Shown: positions 50,201-62,553, counted from the first letter of the stretch. The stretch: DNA of 64,000 nucleotides from Bugula neritina (GCA_964035545.1 OZ037767.1:29880128-29944127), one strand, 5' to 3'. Notes: a model not told the origin generated them from the letters alone. A program made the numbers and translations.

Positions 50201-53200
50201 AGTTGTCCAAAATGTAATTCAGTCTTACACATAATTCATGGCCATTATTCTATAACTTATATGACTCATTCATTCATTCATAAGGTGAGTCAGCAGACAA
50301 TGTTCTATTCAGCTGGTGTGACTTCCTTTGTGAAACTTCATGTGATAGGCTAAGAGGACACAAACACTCTTATATGATTTATGTTGAACTTGGCTTGTGT
50401 TACGTCTTGAAGTGATCACCTTGTTTCATATCCTACAGGAGGTATGGGTAACACTTCGCAGCTAGACTACGAGGCCGTTCACCAGGCGTACCAGGAAGTG
50501 CATGACAGGAAGCATACGACAGACACCATACCACTCGCTACTAACCAGGATGTCGGGCGACTCATCCAGGCTGCCAATCAAAGTGATGATCTAACTGCTG
50601 AGACCACCCAAAGAGACGGTGCGTCATTCTCAGTCTATTCCTTCAAGTTTTGTATTTGTGGAAGTTGTTTAAATGTGATAAGGTTTCCAATCAAATAGAT
50701 GGAAACAAATTTGAGAGTTGAATAAAACTTTCAAATCTTCAGATGCAGCAGCTGTTGATAATGGACTGTGTGTTAAATCAACGGTTGATATGAAAATCAC
50801 TGAAGGTTTACAATGTGTTCTTTTTAGATGAGGTTCCTGTGTGGCAGAATACTAGCAGACGTGAAGGTGACTCTCAGGCTACAAGTGTGTGGGATCTTCA
50901 ACCTGCAGCAGAGGTCTGTGATGAGCTAAACCTCTCTGTGATTGGTTCACTTAGTAACACCAGCATGTAATTTATCATCTTATTGTTAAGTAGAGCCTAT
51001 GCCAGTTCACACTTTTATTCTCATACAATATAGGCAGCAGACAGCCATTCTCCTGGTCGGGTTTCATCGCCACAATCGGCATCTTTTACTCCCCGAAAAG
51101 AACCGAGTGCTGCATCTCTGGCAGCAGGTCAAGAGGTCACGGCAGCACCTCAGCCAAGTGTCTGGGATCTGCTACCCATTTCTCAGTCTGACCCCTCCTC
51201 TGAGGATCCAATCAAAACAGGTTTCTCTTAGTCAGCTTTTTTATGCATCTCACCATATTGTTAAATCATCTGTTCAGAATTGCTGCTTACTATTGGACAA
51301 TTCTTTAGGGGTTAGTAATTATAGATCTTATTTAATCATACGAGCAGTTGTTCATATAACATATTATTAGTTACAAGGGGATTACTGTTTCTCCTAGTTA
51401 ACCTTTTTCATGCATTTTCACTATAATATTTTGAAGAACTATTTTTACTTTTCATTAGAAGGGTATTTATTATGTGAGCAGTTGTTTATGTGACATATGA
51501 CTGGTTACAATAATGTTTTATATTAAAAAGGAGGCGCCACTGTAACAGTAGATAAGTTCGCAGTCAATAGACATGGTAGAGTCACGCCCCCTACAGCTGT
51601 GGAGTATCAAACCATTGACCAACTTTCTCCTATTCTCCACGAGCAAGCTTTCCCTTCAGACTCCGTCTCTAAACCTCGTAAAAGTAAAAAGTCTTCCAAA
51701 CCCAAGTCACAAAAGGTGATGATGATACATTGCATTATATTTACAGTTCATTTTTGCTTATATTCAATTTTGTAATTTTAGTTGTTTATATACTTTATGA
51801 AAAATTAAACTGGAAGTTTCATGTTTGTTTCAACTACATACATAGTATTGCCTGTGTCATATTTAAATTCCTCAGGCCATGTTGCTAGCATAGCTCTATC
51901 AGGGCTGTGGCAGGCACTGCAGCTCTAAGTAGATGTGAGTTTATAAACACCAATGCTGAATAGACCTGTTACAGAATATTCAGCTTCATGGCTATTTCTT
52001 TCTAACAGCACAGCCATCTGAAGAAAATAACGCACCTGTGGACACTCTCCAGGATCTTTATTTTCTGTTTTAGTCTCTGGGAAAGACCCAGACTCTGCAT
52101 TCTCCTCTGTCCACCAGGTCTCGCTCTTTCTCAGAGAAGTACAGTCATGTTAAAAGCAGTGGTTACGGGGTCGGTACTGCTTCACCCACTAAAGCCAGAG
52201 ATTCCAGCCCTAAGTCTAAAGCTAATAAGAAAGGGGCTAAGACTAAAAGTCCTTCCACTAGTCGTCATCAGTCTCCATTTAAAGGTTGGAACTCAACTTC
52301 TGTCTGTGTCATTTACATCACCATATTGTTGAACTATATGGATAATCATTAAACCAATGGTTTCTCTATCATAGACAGCACCTTGTTGTATGACGATGTT
52401 GCTAAGAAACTAATCTGCATTCCTTGAAGCTGTAACATGTATTTTATTCTCATATAGAATAATGTATTTCTAGAGCCAGAGACACTGATATCTAAAGAGT
52501 CAAGTCCAATCAAAGTTCTGCAATCAGTCGAATCATTTGCCAACTACTTGAGAGATCAATTTATATCTTCTACTCCAGCTGTGAAGGTGGGAGTGGCCAG
52601 AACTTGCTAGATAGGCTACCATGTATATTTGCCTGCAATTTCTGTCGCTGCTATTTTTCTTTTGTTGTTGCAACACATTTAAAGTTGCTACTGTATAGCA
52701 TGCATGTAGTACTACTAGTATAGTAAAGTATAGCATGCATGTAGTACTACTAGTATAGTATAGTATAGCATGCATGTAGTACTACTAGTATTTGGCACTT
52801 TATGTAATGTGCTATAAACTTTTGAAAAATCCTCTCAAGAACTGTTTTCTGTTGTCTAATTGTGATTGGTTGGAGCCACGTGAATATTTCTGGTTCGAAT
52901 ACATAGCTAAGGTTCCTATCAGTCAGTTTCTGTAACTTATTGAATTATTTGGACTAAAGAGTATTTATTCTTACATTGTAGCCTGGAGCCCCACTCTTTG
53001 GTGATAGAATAGAGGGGGTGTCGGCACCACCCATCGCAATGGAGAGGGAAGCAGCTCTTACCAATGAGATCAGGGAGTGGCAGCAGAAGTGGAGAGAAGA
53101 GTGCCGCATGAATGAGAAGCTCAGCGCTGACTTCCTGTCAGCAGAAAAGCAGTGGAAGAGAGAGAGCGAAGAGAGTCGGCTGAAACATGAGCAGCAGCTG

Positions 53201-56200
53201 GGCACTCTGCGGCAGCAGGTTTACATTCTGGAGGCTAAAGTAAGTTGCTCTGTGACCTACTTTCTGGTACTCAGTGACTTACTTTCTTGTGCTCTGTGAC
53301 CTACTTTCTTGTACTCAGTGACCTACTTTCTGTTGGCTACTCTCTGTCATACACTGTCACACTTTGTGTGTTACTCTGTCATACACTGTCACACTCTGTG
53401 TCTTACTCTGTCGTACACTGTCACACTCTGTGTCTTACTCTGTCGTACACTGTCACACTCTGTGTCTTACTCTGTCATATACTGTCACACTCTGTGTGTT
53501 ACTCTGTCATACACTGTCACACTCTGTGTGTTACTCTGTCATACACTGTCACACTCTGTGTGTTACTCTGTCATACACTGTCACACTCTGTGTGTTACTC
53601 TGTCATATACTGTCACATACAGTGCTCTCTGTCTATCCTCTAGGCATCCCTGACAGGCAGCGGTGGTGGGGAAGAGAAGAGGGACACTGCTGACTCAGTT
53701 GTCAAGGATACCATCAGTAGACTTGAGGCTGAGATACAGTCTCAGGAGAAGCTGATCTCCGGGTACCAGCAGGAGAACGAGAGGCTCTACAAGGAGCTCA
53801 AACAGTCGGATTCTGTTCACAAGGCTACCTATGAGAGGCTTTATCAGGAGAACCACAAGCAGGCTTCAGAACTAGCTCAGCTCAGGTGAGTCAAGTTATT
53901 AGCTCAGCTCAGGTGAGTCAAGTTACTAGCTCAGCTCAGGTGAGTCAAGTTATTAGCTCAGCTTAGGTGAGTCAAGTTATTAGCTCAGCTTAGGTGAGTC
54001 AAGTTATTAGCTCAGCTTAGGTGAGTCAAGTTATTAGCTCAGCTTAGGTGAGTCAAGTTATTAGCTCAGCTTAGGTGAGTCAAGTTATTAGCTCAGCTTA
54101 GGTGAGTCAAGTTATTAGCTCAGCTTAGGTGAGTCAAGTTATTAGCTCAGCTTAGGTGAGTCAAGTTATTAGCTCAGCTTAGGTGAGTCAAGTTATTAGC
54201 TCAGCTTAGGTGAGTCAAGTTATTAGCTCAGCTTAGGTGAGTCAAGTTATTAGCTCAGCTTAGGTGAGTCAAGTTATTAGCTCAGCTTAGGTGAGTCAAG
54301 TTATTAGCTCAGCTTAGGTGAGTCAAGTTATTAGCTCAGCTTAGGTGAGTCAAGTTATTAGCTCAGCTTAGGTGAGTCAAGTTATTAGCTCAGCTTAGGT
54401 GAGTCAAGTTATTAGCTCAGCTTAGGTGAGTCAAGTTATTAGCTCAGCTTAGGTGAGTCAAGTTATTAGCTCAGCTTAGGTGAGTCAAGTTATTAGCTCA
54501 GCTAATAACTGAGCGATCTATGAGGAATTTCTATGTTGTTTACGGAACTTTTTTTAGAGAGTCACCCGAGACATAAGTTACAATATTGGTGGTATAATGT
54601 AGCTCTCTGATTTTTGTCTAATTATTATAATACAAGTTTTTATGTTTATATGGAGTTATGATATCTTTTTAATACAGCAGTTTCTGTCGTTGCATGTCTT
54701 TAAATGAAATCTTCTGCTTCTTCAACACTAATGTCTTTTTGCTGTGTCTATATCCTACAAACATAAATGTCTGAAAATAATGCTGTTGAACTAATATATT
54801 GCATTTATTATTCTGATACACTTTCGAAAGTTTTTTGTGCTGTTCAACAGTTAATTACTTCACACCTGTATCAAATAGCTCAGTAATTATAATGATATTA
54901 TATGGTCAAGTTATAAATAAATATAAATTATGAACTATCTTGTCATAATGTGCTGGTCACAGTTGATATCAAGTTGCTATTGTATACAGTTTACATTCCA
55001 CATCTGACGTATAACAGTGAATATATAGAATTTAGGGTAATTATGACACACTATATAGAGACTAGTTCTCCTGTAGCCCATGTCAGTGATGCAGTTTTTC
55101 AAACTAAATTGACCACAATATTTCATGTAGGGCAAGTAATCTACAACTGTATTATTGCAGAACCTCATTCTGCCCTCAAGTAATATATCTGTTATATGGT
55201 GTGGCTGGCAAAACTGTAACTAGTTTTTAGTAATATCTAATTTGCCATTTGTTACAGGGAAGTACTTTCACAACGAGATGCTGTTCTAAAAGATAGATTT
55301 GGTCAACAACCAATTCCAACAGACTTTGCACCTGCTCAGCCAATCAAAGATGCACATACACCTATGACTGCGGCTCTTGGTGCTGGGCGAATAGCTGAAT
55401 TAAAATCTCAGCTTGTCAAAGCAAAGGTTTGGAAGCATTATTTCTTATTATTGCTGTTTGCGCGCAGGTGCGTAAACACTGTCTACTATTATTATACGGT
55501 GGAGCCGATAGAACCATTTATTCTCGGATATGTTGTCATAGTTACTCAAAGTCCATAGTCCATAATCTGTTCGGACACATTAGATCGTTATTCATGAAGC
55601 ATCGGTGGTTCAGTGGTAGAATTCTCGCCTGCCACGCGGGAGGCCCGGGTTCAATTCCCGGCCGATGCATTTTTTTATTTCTGATAAACTTATTCGCTAC
55701 TAATTTTCTTCTAGTGCATTATTGTCTCCAGTCTTAGAATTGACTAAATTGGTGTTTAAAGAGCAGGAAGAAATACTGGTTTTGAGGTTGAAAAACATGT
55801 AGTTATTTCTTATAATGAATGTTTTGTTTAGAGTGACAGTGGCACACTGGCTGCTTCAGTTACTGTGCTGACACAAAAGAACTCCGACCTGAGTACCCAA
55901 CTTGAGCATCTAACCAAAGAGAGGGACAACCTTAAGGAGACCGTTCTAATATGTAAACAACCAGCTGAGGTCAAGGTCATACAGGATCGATACCAGCAAG
56001 AAATAAATGTGCTTGAAAAAAGGGTGAGTTGGCCGGTATATATTCACATAATAATCAGCATGAAGTTCTGGCAAATTACTTTATGTTGACAGAAAGAGCT
56101 TTTCTGTGAGAATAAAGTTGGTTTTGTAATTCTCAGATCCAATGGTACATTGACAACCAGAGAATCCTGGATACAGATCTGGAGAGACTGCGACAGAAAG

Positions 56201-59200
56201 ATTGCGAGATAAATCAGCTGAACAATAAGATTAAACAGCTTGAAGAGCAGGTAAGACATTTGCAAGCATTTTAGGTTGTGCTGTGTATATGTTGATGTGT
56301 ATTGAGTATATGTTGATGTGTATTGTGTATATGTTCATGTGTATTGAGTATATGTTCATGTGTATTGAGTATATGTTCATGTGTATTGAGTATATGTTCA
56401 TGTGTATTGAGTATATGTTCATATGTATTGAGTATATGTTCATGTGTATTGGGTATATGTTCATGTGTATTGTGTATATGTTCATGTGTATTGAGTATAT
56501 GTTCATGTGTATTGAGTATATGTTCATGTGTATTGAGTATATGTTCATGTGTATTGAGTATATGTTCATGTGTATTGAGTATATTTTTTTAATCTCATAA
56601 AAGTAGTCAAGTTACACTATATAACATGCCTATTAAGTTAACTAATAGTTCCACTTGATTAAATTACTGTGACTTGGTATTATAATAGATACTTAGATAA
56701 CTCTGGTTGTCTACTAGTGGTGGTAGTATATTATACTCTGGTTAACTACTAGTGGTGTTAGTATATTGTACTCTGGTAGACTAGTGGTGGTAGTATATTG
56801 TACTCTGGTAGACTAGTGGTGGTAGTATATTGTACTCTGGTTGACTAGTGGTGGAAGTATATTGTACTCTGGTAGACTAGTGGTGGTAGTATATTGTACT
56901 CTGGTTGACTAGTGGTGTTAGTATATTGTACTCTGGTTGTCTAGTGGTGGTAGTATATTGTACTCTGGTTGACTAGTGGTGGAAGTATATTGTACTCTGG
57001 TTGACTAGTGGTGGTAGTATATTATACTCTGGTAGACTAGTGGTGGTAGTATATTGTACTCTGGTAGACTAGTGGTGGTAGTATATTGTACTGTTTGATC
57101 TGTGCAGAAGAGCAAGTCATACGATGCCTCCCAGAGAGCAAAGGATCGAGCTGCTGATGCCAGGAGAATTCGGGACCTGGAGAGGCAGGTGAAGGAAATG
57201 GAGCAGATTATTCGCAAACGTAACCCCAACAGGTGTGTCTAGCTTTCAGTTTAGTTGCTATGGTTATAGAAATTACCAATTGTCTCTTGCCATTTGCTAG
57301 TTGCTGGTTGCTGATGGCTGCTGTTGTCTGAAAGAAATGGTTTTTCTAAATTCTTTAGAATTCATGTTGTGTTGATGTTTCCAGAAAACATTATTATTTA
57401 TCAAATAGAAATAGAAATAAAAGCCTGTTTATAAATATCTACCCTTTCTTAGTGCTTGATACTTAATACAGCATATATTTGTTTAACCCTTTTCCTGGAA
57501 ACTGCAGTTGATTCAACACTCAGTCATGATTCACCCAGCTCGTGGGTTTTGCCACTTTTTAAAGTTGTTATATTCACTTCACTTTCATATTGATATGTTG
57601 TTAAGACCTTCGAACCTGTTTCAACTACCGTCTGTAGTATTCCCTCCTTGATCTGGGCTGCCTCGGTGATCCCGGACTCTCAGGAGAACAAGCCGCCGAG
57701 TATGAAGTTTCTAGAAGAACGGGTGGAGAAGTTGGAGGCGGAGCTAGCTAACAAAGATGGCGACACGAGTCGGCTGCTGAGAGCGATGGAGCAGCGATGT
57801 AACCAGTCCAAGGTGTGGAAGTGTCATTGGCATTGCATCGTGTCATTTCCTATTCTCTAGACATTCCATTGTTTGGGTTATGAACCTCAGCGAGTCTTTG
57901 TACATGTCACAAGGTAGCGGTGCTGGTAGGGACAATATTGGTAGTAAATAAACCTGTACTGGTGTTAGTAATAGTTGTATAATTATAGTTGCAACATTCA
58001 TATAGGATCAGGGCGATCAATGTAATGAAACTAATTTTTTCAGTTTTTTTACATTTTTACATTATGTATCGTATTATCATAATTTAATTAAAATGCTTCA
58101 ACATGAAGTAATGATATGTGATATGCTAGAGCTCATTGTTTATGTATAACTTATTCCTTGCTATGCTCAGCTGATGTACGAGCAAAGAATAGAGGAGCTG
58201 GAGGGTTTGGTAACATCAAAGGGAGACAAATCCGACTCTAACCGACACACTACGGTCGCTGCCCTCGAGAAAGACCTCGCCGCTGCCAGAGAACAGCATC
58301 GTAAGAGGCAGCAGGAGCAGCAGTCTACCATTGATAGTCTGGGAGAAGAGGTGTCTAGACTCAAACACAAGTCTGCAGGTAATCATGTGTTGATTTAAAA
58401 TACCTTCTAATATGTTTGCACCTCAGTTTTCTCTTGCGTATTTGCCAGCATTTCCTTTTTAGATACACTGTTTGTAAAAGTTGCTATGAATAGATAAATA
58501 CATTTTGCGTCTTTTATTATTTGACCAAGAGAGTGCACTTGTTTCAAATAGATTTTGAACATTTGACAACGTAGGAAATTTTGTGTTTTTAAACTCATGT
58601 GCATATCATTAAGTCAATAGATAGCAATAAGTTTACATGTACCAGTAGATATATACTTAATGGTAAGTATATATCTACTGATAAGTATATTTGCGTGAGT
58701 AAGTATAAAATTTCAAGTTGATAAACTTGAAAGTTTGTACACTTCATGACTGTATATATTTCATGACTTGACTATTTTGTCTCAGAATGAATTTTCTTAA
58801 AGAATGACTACAGCTAATAGTTTTGTTTTAATACTAAACGACACATATGACTGTATACTGATATGCTGGTTACTTCATGCATATCTCTGCTTAGTAGTTG
58901 AAAGCCAATAAAACCTGTTGTTACTGTTTACCAGTTGAGTTGAAGGCCAATAGAACCTGTCATTATTGTTTACCAGTTGAGTTGAAAGCCAATAGAACCT
59001 GTGGTTACTGTTTACTAGTTGAGTTGAAGGCCAATAAAACCTGTCGTTACTGTTTACCAGTTGAGTTGAAGGCGGAGACTCGAGTCTTGAGACAATCTCG
59101 TGATCAGGGAGAGCTTCTGACCTCTGAACTCAAGTCTCAACTTGAAGGCAAGATGGCGGAAATCTCAAAGCTGCACGACACCATTGAGAGACTGCAGAAG

Positions 59201-62200
59201 GAGAAGAGGCAGCTGGTAGTGGAACTGAACCATGTGCAGTCCGTCAGTGATGAGTGGAAGGACCGTCAACCACCAGGTATAGATCTTGTGTACATCACTC
59301 GGGTATAGCATATGAGTATAATACTTGGGTGTAGCACTTAGGTATTGTACTTTAGCATAGCACCTTAGTATAGCACTTTAATACAACATTGTAGCAGAAC
59401 ATTTTAATCTTGTAAGATTTAAGCTGTGCTGTTTGTGCTGCTTCAACCAAACATTACCTTGTCTTAGGGAAGCTACCGAGACCTGCAAACAGCAAGACCA
59501 AAGTGGTTACAGTCTTCAGTCCAGAAAAGAAAAAGATTTATGAAGCTGGCAACTTTTCCGCTGAGCATATTTCCGATGTCCTTGAGATGAACAGAGCCCT
59601 TGCTGTGAAGGTCAGTAGACTTGTCCATGTCCTCACTTGTTGCTAATCGATATGTGAAAACAAAACAAGTATGCAGTTGTATGTGAGTAGACCTTGGTTT
59701 TTGTTGCAGGCGAATCTGTTCTAAAAATGACTGAGAAAGTAGTAAATGAAAATGGAGTTTTCTAATCAAGAGTTTTTTAACTTATTTACAGTTCAGTTAT
59801 TAGTACATTGATGTATACACACATACATATACCTGCTGTAGTACATTAGTACATTGATGTATATACACGCATACATATACCTGCTGTAGTACATCAGTAC
59901 ATTGGTGTATATATACACATACATATACCTGCTGTAGTACATCAGTACATTGATGTATATATACACATACATATACCTGCTGTAGTACATCAGTACATTG
60001 ATGTATATACACATACATATACCTGCTGTAGTACGAAGAATCTCAGTTGGAGTTGTCTCAACTCAGAGTTGATCATCAAAAAGCTCTTGCACAGCTGGAA
60101 AAACAGATGAGAGAAGATCAAACTGACTTGCAGTCTAAGGTAATAGATACTCTTTGGTTTACAGATTAAGGTAATATTGCTCTTTAAATACTCTCTGGTT
60201 ACCTGGAATTATAATTACTTTATTTGTTCGTTACTAGTTTAGAGAAGATTTTTATACACCTTCATGTAATTTATGTGCGAACATCTGTTGTTACACATGA
60301 GTTTAGGTAAGTCTTTTATGAAGCTTAATTTTCTCTGCGTTTGATTTTTTGTAGTTGAAAAGACAGGAAGTAGAGTTTCAAAGAGAAAGAGAAAGTCTTG
60401 TAGCGAAATATGCCATCCAACAGTCGGAGAATGATCTGACCAAATATAAAAATGAAATCACAAGTCTGCAGGTATTCCAACTACATTAGTCAGGAGTTGT
60501 AATCTTTCCTATTTAGAGCAATCATTAGAAAGCTTGAGTTTACTGCATCTGTGCAAGTGTCGGGAGAATAATTTGACAGGGCAAGCAGTTGGGAGCAGGT
60601 GCTAGCGTTTTATGTCAGACCAAATAATATCTTTTTAGAACATTTTTGTTTGTTTCTATGTTTTCTTTGTAAAATGCTACTTTGATGAGATTCAATAACT
60701 GTCTATTTTTATAAGGATGCAAATAAATGCAGGAAAAACTAATGCAAAAAACCTATGAATTTATAATTTTGGGCTGCTGTTAGTCTCACCGTTGGTCAAT
60801 TAAAGCCACTTTGCATGGGTATTGGTTGCAGTATGTATTGAATAAGTGTTTAGTTATTAATTGTATCATCAACACCTGTTTTGTTTACTGCATAGTATGT
60901 GTGCCTAAACTGTAATGTCTCATTTCAGACTGTCATCCAGCATCTGAAAGAAGACAGGCTACAGTGGCAACATGACACCGAGGAGTTATCTGCTCTCAGA
61001 ATACGGAATATCACATTAGATAATAGAATCAAGGGGTTAGAGGACCAGCTGGAAGATGCTAAGGAACACCACACTCCTGTAAGACTATAAATTCTACCTG
61101 CTATCTCATTCTGTAGGGTAGCTTGAAGAATCGGTATTTCTTATTATCTCTACTAATGTGTTTTATGCAGCTTAAAGACAAGTATTGTGTCAAATTAATT
61201 TTGTCTTCTTTGTTCTGATAGGAATACTTGAATTCTCATCTGTTTTTTCAAAGCAGGAGATAAGCCAACTTGCAACACAAAAATAATATATTTTAATATG
61301 AAACTCATAATGAAGTATTCCTACATTTAAACTTTCCCTGCTCATATCTGAGGTTTATCAGATATAAATTTCTAAAATTAGATGTGAAACTCATTGTTGT
61401 AAATAAAAAATATTTTCGGTTTGCGGGTGAAGAAAGACCGTCATAGCAAATCTCACCTTTAACCTGTTGCTGGCATTACTTAGTATTACTAAGTAGCTAG
61501 CAATAAACAGTGGTCTTAGGAGTTATCTTCTCTCACAGCAGTGTGTCGTATTGATGAACCATTTACTTATTCTTTATGGACTGATGACTGGATAGTTGTA
61601 GTGGACTTTGGAGGGGTTTTATGAGTTAACTGAGTTATTGGTTGTCATTCTGCTTAGCATCTTATGCAGTAGCTAATGCCTGTTGTGGCAGTTTATGAAG
61701 CAGTTTGGTAACACCTGAGTAGGTTTTCACTTAATTGTATTGCGTTCACTTCTGCCTGGTCGAGTAGCCTTTCAGTCATTAGACAACTTTAGCCTCTATT
61801 CTAGAAACTTTAACCTTGTCTATAGGTTGGGCTGTTTGCCACTCATATTGCTATTATTCTAGCGTAAATCTTGGCTGCAGCCCTTTACCCTAGTAGACTG
61901 TAATGGTCAATCCCAACCTTCAAGTTATTAGATGAGGCGTCACAAAGAGCTGACCAATTAGTATTGAAGAAAGTTTAATATAGCAAATGTTATTAGTAAT
62001 GTACTTATCAACCCTGGCCATAATGCCTGCCATAATTTAGGGGTTCAAAAATTTAGTTCCAACAATTACAAAGGCCTTGTTTTGTTTTTCCTAAATGTTG
62101 ACTTGTTAAGTTGATTCTGGCTGTTATATTTTTACCCAATGCCCTAGCCTCAGTTATAGTTTCACCCTGACCTTCCTGTTTGTAGGAGATGAGGCACTTT

Positions 62201-62446
62201 GAGAGACTGAGAGACAAAATCTCCTGCATGGAAGAAAGGTTCAGCAATAGAGAAATAGAACTGAAGAAGATCATCACTCAGAATCAGCTTACGTATCAAC
62301 AGGATCTGAGGCTAGAAATTGAGAAATGGAAAAACGTTGTACACACTAAAAACAAAGATATCGAGAAGTTTAGAACCGAATTAGACTCTATTCTTAGCAT
62401 ACTTAAGGTGTTACGCAGACAGGGGGTGACAATACCCGTAATATGA
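47216..62446 (+). CDS. CEP162: Centrosomal protein of 162 kDa (ciliary transition-zone coiled-coil protein), 31 coding exons
   Basis: Exons: 47216-47293, 47562-47691, 47804-47874, 48098-48137, 48647-48812, 48932-48975, 49110-49174, 49574-49690, 49790-49958, 50081-50152, 50439-50618, 50743-50805, 50828-50913, 51034-51220, 51531-51715, 52074-52284, 52474-52586, 52982-53239, 53644-53885, 55258-55426, 55832-56023, 56137-56250, 57108-57232, 57638-57812, 58171-58378, 59061-59276, 59468-59610, 60032-60139, 60355-60471, 60929-61078, 62186-62446; about 1484 aa (human about 1403). CEP162 binds axonemal microtubules at centrioles and promotes transition-zone assembly. The N-terminal half is acidic and Ser/Thr-rich with EKPWWQSS and [12 protein letters not shown]; from about aa 660 it is Glu/Gln/Lys-rich coiled coil. 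Diagnostic parts: [29 protein letters not shown] and the C-terminal [11 protein letters not shown]. All phases agree. The donor of exon 48647-48812 is weak (AT|GTGAAG, or CT|GTTAGA earlier) and exon 50743-50805 could be alternative. Confidence 0.95.
47854..47910 (+). repeat. Tandem duplication across the donor of CEP162 exon 3
   Basis: ATTCCACCAATCACATCAAAG|GTATGTGA is followed at once by ATTCCACCAATAACATCAAA plus GGTATCA. The 29-bp duplication contains the exon end and the GT donor, so a second donor-like site lies 29 bp into the intron. Confidence 0.9.
52686..52791. repeat. Three copies of an about 40-bp unit in a CEP162 intron
   Basis: TAGCATGCATGTAGTACTAC with TAGTATAGTA spacing recurs three times. 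The unit contains the palindromes GCATGC and AGTACT. Confidence 0.9.
53246..53632. repeat. 32-bp minisatellite in CEP162 intron before exon 53644
   Basis: About eight copies of a unit like CACACTCTGTGTGTTACTCT plus GTCATACACTGT, preceded by a few GTGACCTACTTTCT copies. It ends about 11 bp before the exon. Overlapping plus-strand ORFs here are repeat translations. Confidence 0.95.
53872..54505. repeat. 27-bp tandem array made from the CEP162 exon 19 donor, 23 copies of the splice site
   Basis: The unit is ATTAGCTCAGCTTAG|GTGAG plus TCAAGTT. It contains the last 14 or so bases of exon 53644-53885 and the first 13 of the intron. GTGAGT recurs every 27 bp from 53886 to 54480, giving 23 sites. 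The first three follow CTCAG, like the true exon end; later ones follow CTTAG. Confidence 0.97.
54506..55257. other. Remainder of the CEP162 intron, no feature
   Basis: AT-rich intronic sequence; short ORFs on both strands at 54950-55183 have no coding support. Confidence 0.4.
55599..55669 (+). tRNA. tRNA-Gly (anticodon GCC)
   Basis: A 71-nt gene. Acceptor arms GCATCGG and CCGATGC pair, the A box region TGGTTCAGTGG and B box GGTTCAATTCC are present, and the anticodon loop CTGCCAC carries GCC at 55631-55633. Discriminator A follows. A run of seven T (55670-55676) is a pol III terminator. It is very close to the usual animal tRNA-Gly(GCC). It sits in the CEP162 intron 55427-55831 on the same strand, so pol II and pol III transcription overlap. 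It appears intact. Confidence 0.97.
55670..55676 (+). terminator. Pol III T-run terminator of tRNA-Gly
   Basis: Seven consecutive T directly after the tRNA 3' end. Confidence 0.85.
56281..56583. repeat. 21-bp minisatellite (TGTATTGAGTATATGTTCATG), about 14 copies
   Basis: Starts about 30 bp after the donor of exon 56137-56250. Because the unit is a multiple of three it gives long open frames on both strands (CIEYMFM and MNIYSIH repeats); none connects to CEP162. Confidence 0.96.
56699..57092. repeat. 32-bp minisatellite in the same CEP162 intron, about 12 copies
   Basis: Unit like TGGTTGACTAGTGGTGGTAG plus TATATTGTACTC. It ends 15 bp before the acceptor of exon 57108-57232. Confidence 0.95.
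58892..59060. repeat. 42-bp in-frame tandem repeat carrying the acceptor of CEP162 exon 26
   Basis: Four copies of TTGAGTTGAAGGCCAATAAA plus ACCTGTCGTTACTGTTTACCAG. Each ends in a TTTACCAG or TTTACTAG acceptor and begins with the first 12 bases of the exon (TTGAGTTGAAGG). All copies are open in the exon's frame, encoding units [14 protein letters not shown]. Confidence 0.94.
59797..60031. repeat. 48-bp tandem repeat carrying the acceptor of CEP162 exon 28
   Basis: The unit ends in ACCTGCTGTAG|TAC, the same acceptor and first codon as exon 60032-60139. Sites occur at 59841, 59889, 59937, 59985 and the real one at 60031. In the exon's frame each unit ends in TAG, so use of an upstream copy would stop translation. 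Confidence 0.92.
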
Positions 62447-62553
62447 ACAAGTTCATTGGCTAGAATTTTATTTCAGTCCGTCCAACAAACTCTTCTACTT
62501 TCTGGTGAATTACTGAAGTCTGCACAATGACAGTGTGTGTATTAGATAGATTA

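Noticed and set aside
53872-54505. Regular 27-bp array resembling a CRISPR at first sight
   Set aside because: Units are directly tandem with no unique spacers, in a eukaryotic intron; it is a minisatellite.
56231-56600. Overlapping ORFs of MCIEYMF and MNIYSIH repeats
   Set aside because: Period-21 minisatellite gives open frames on both strands; no splice link or start context.
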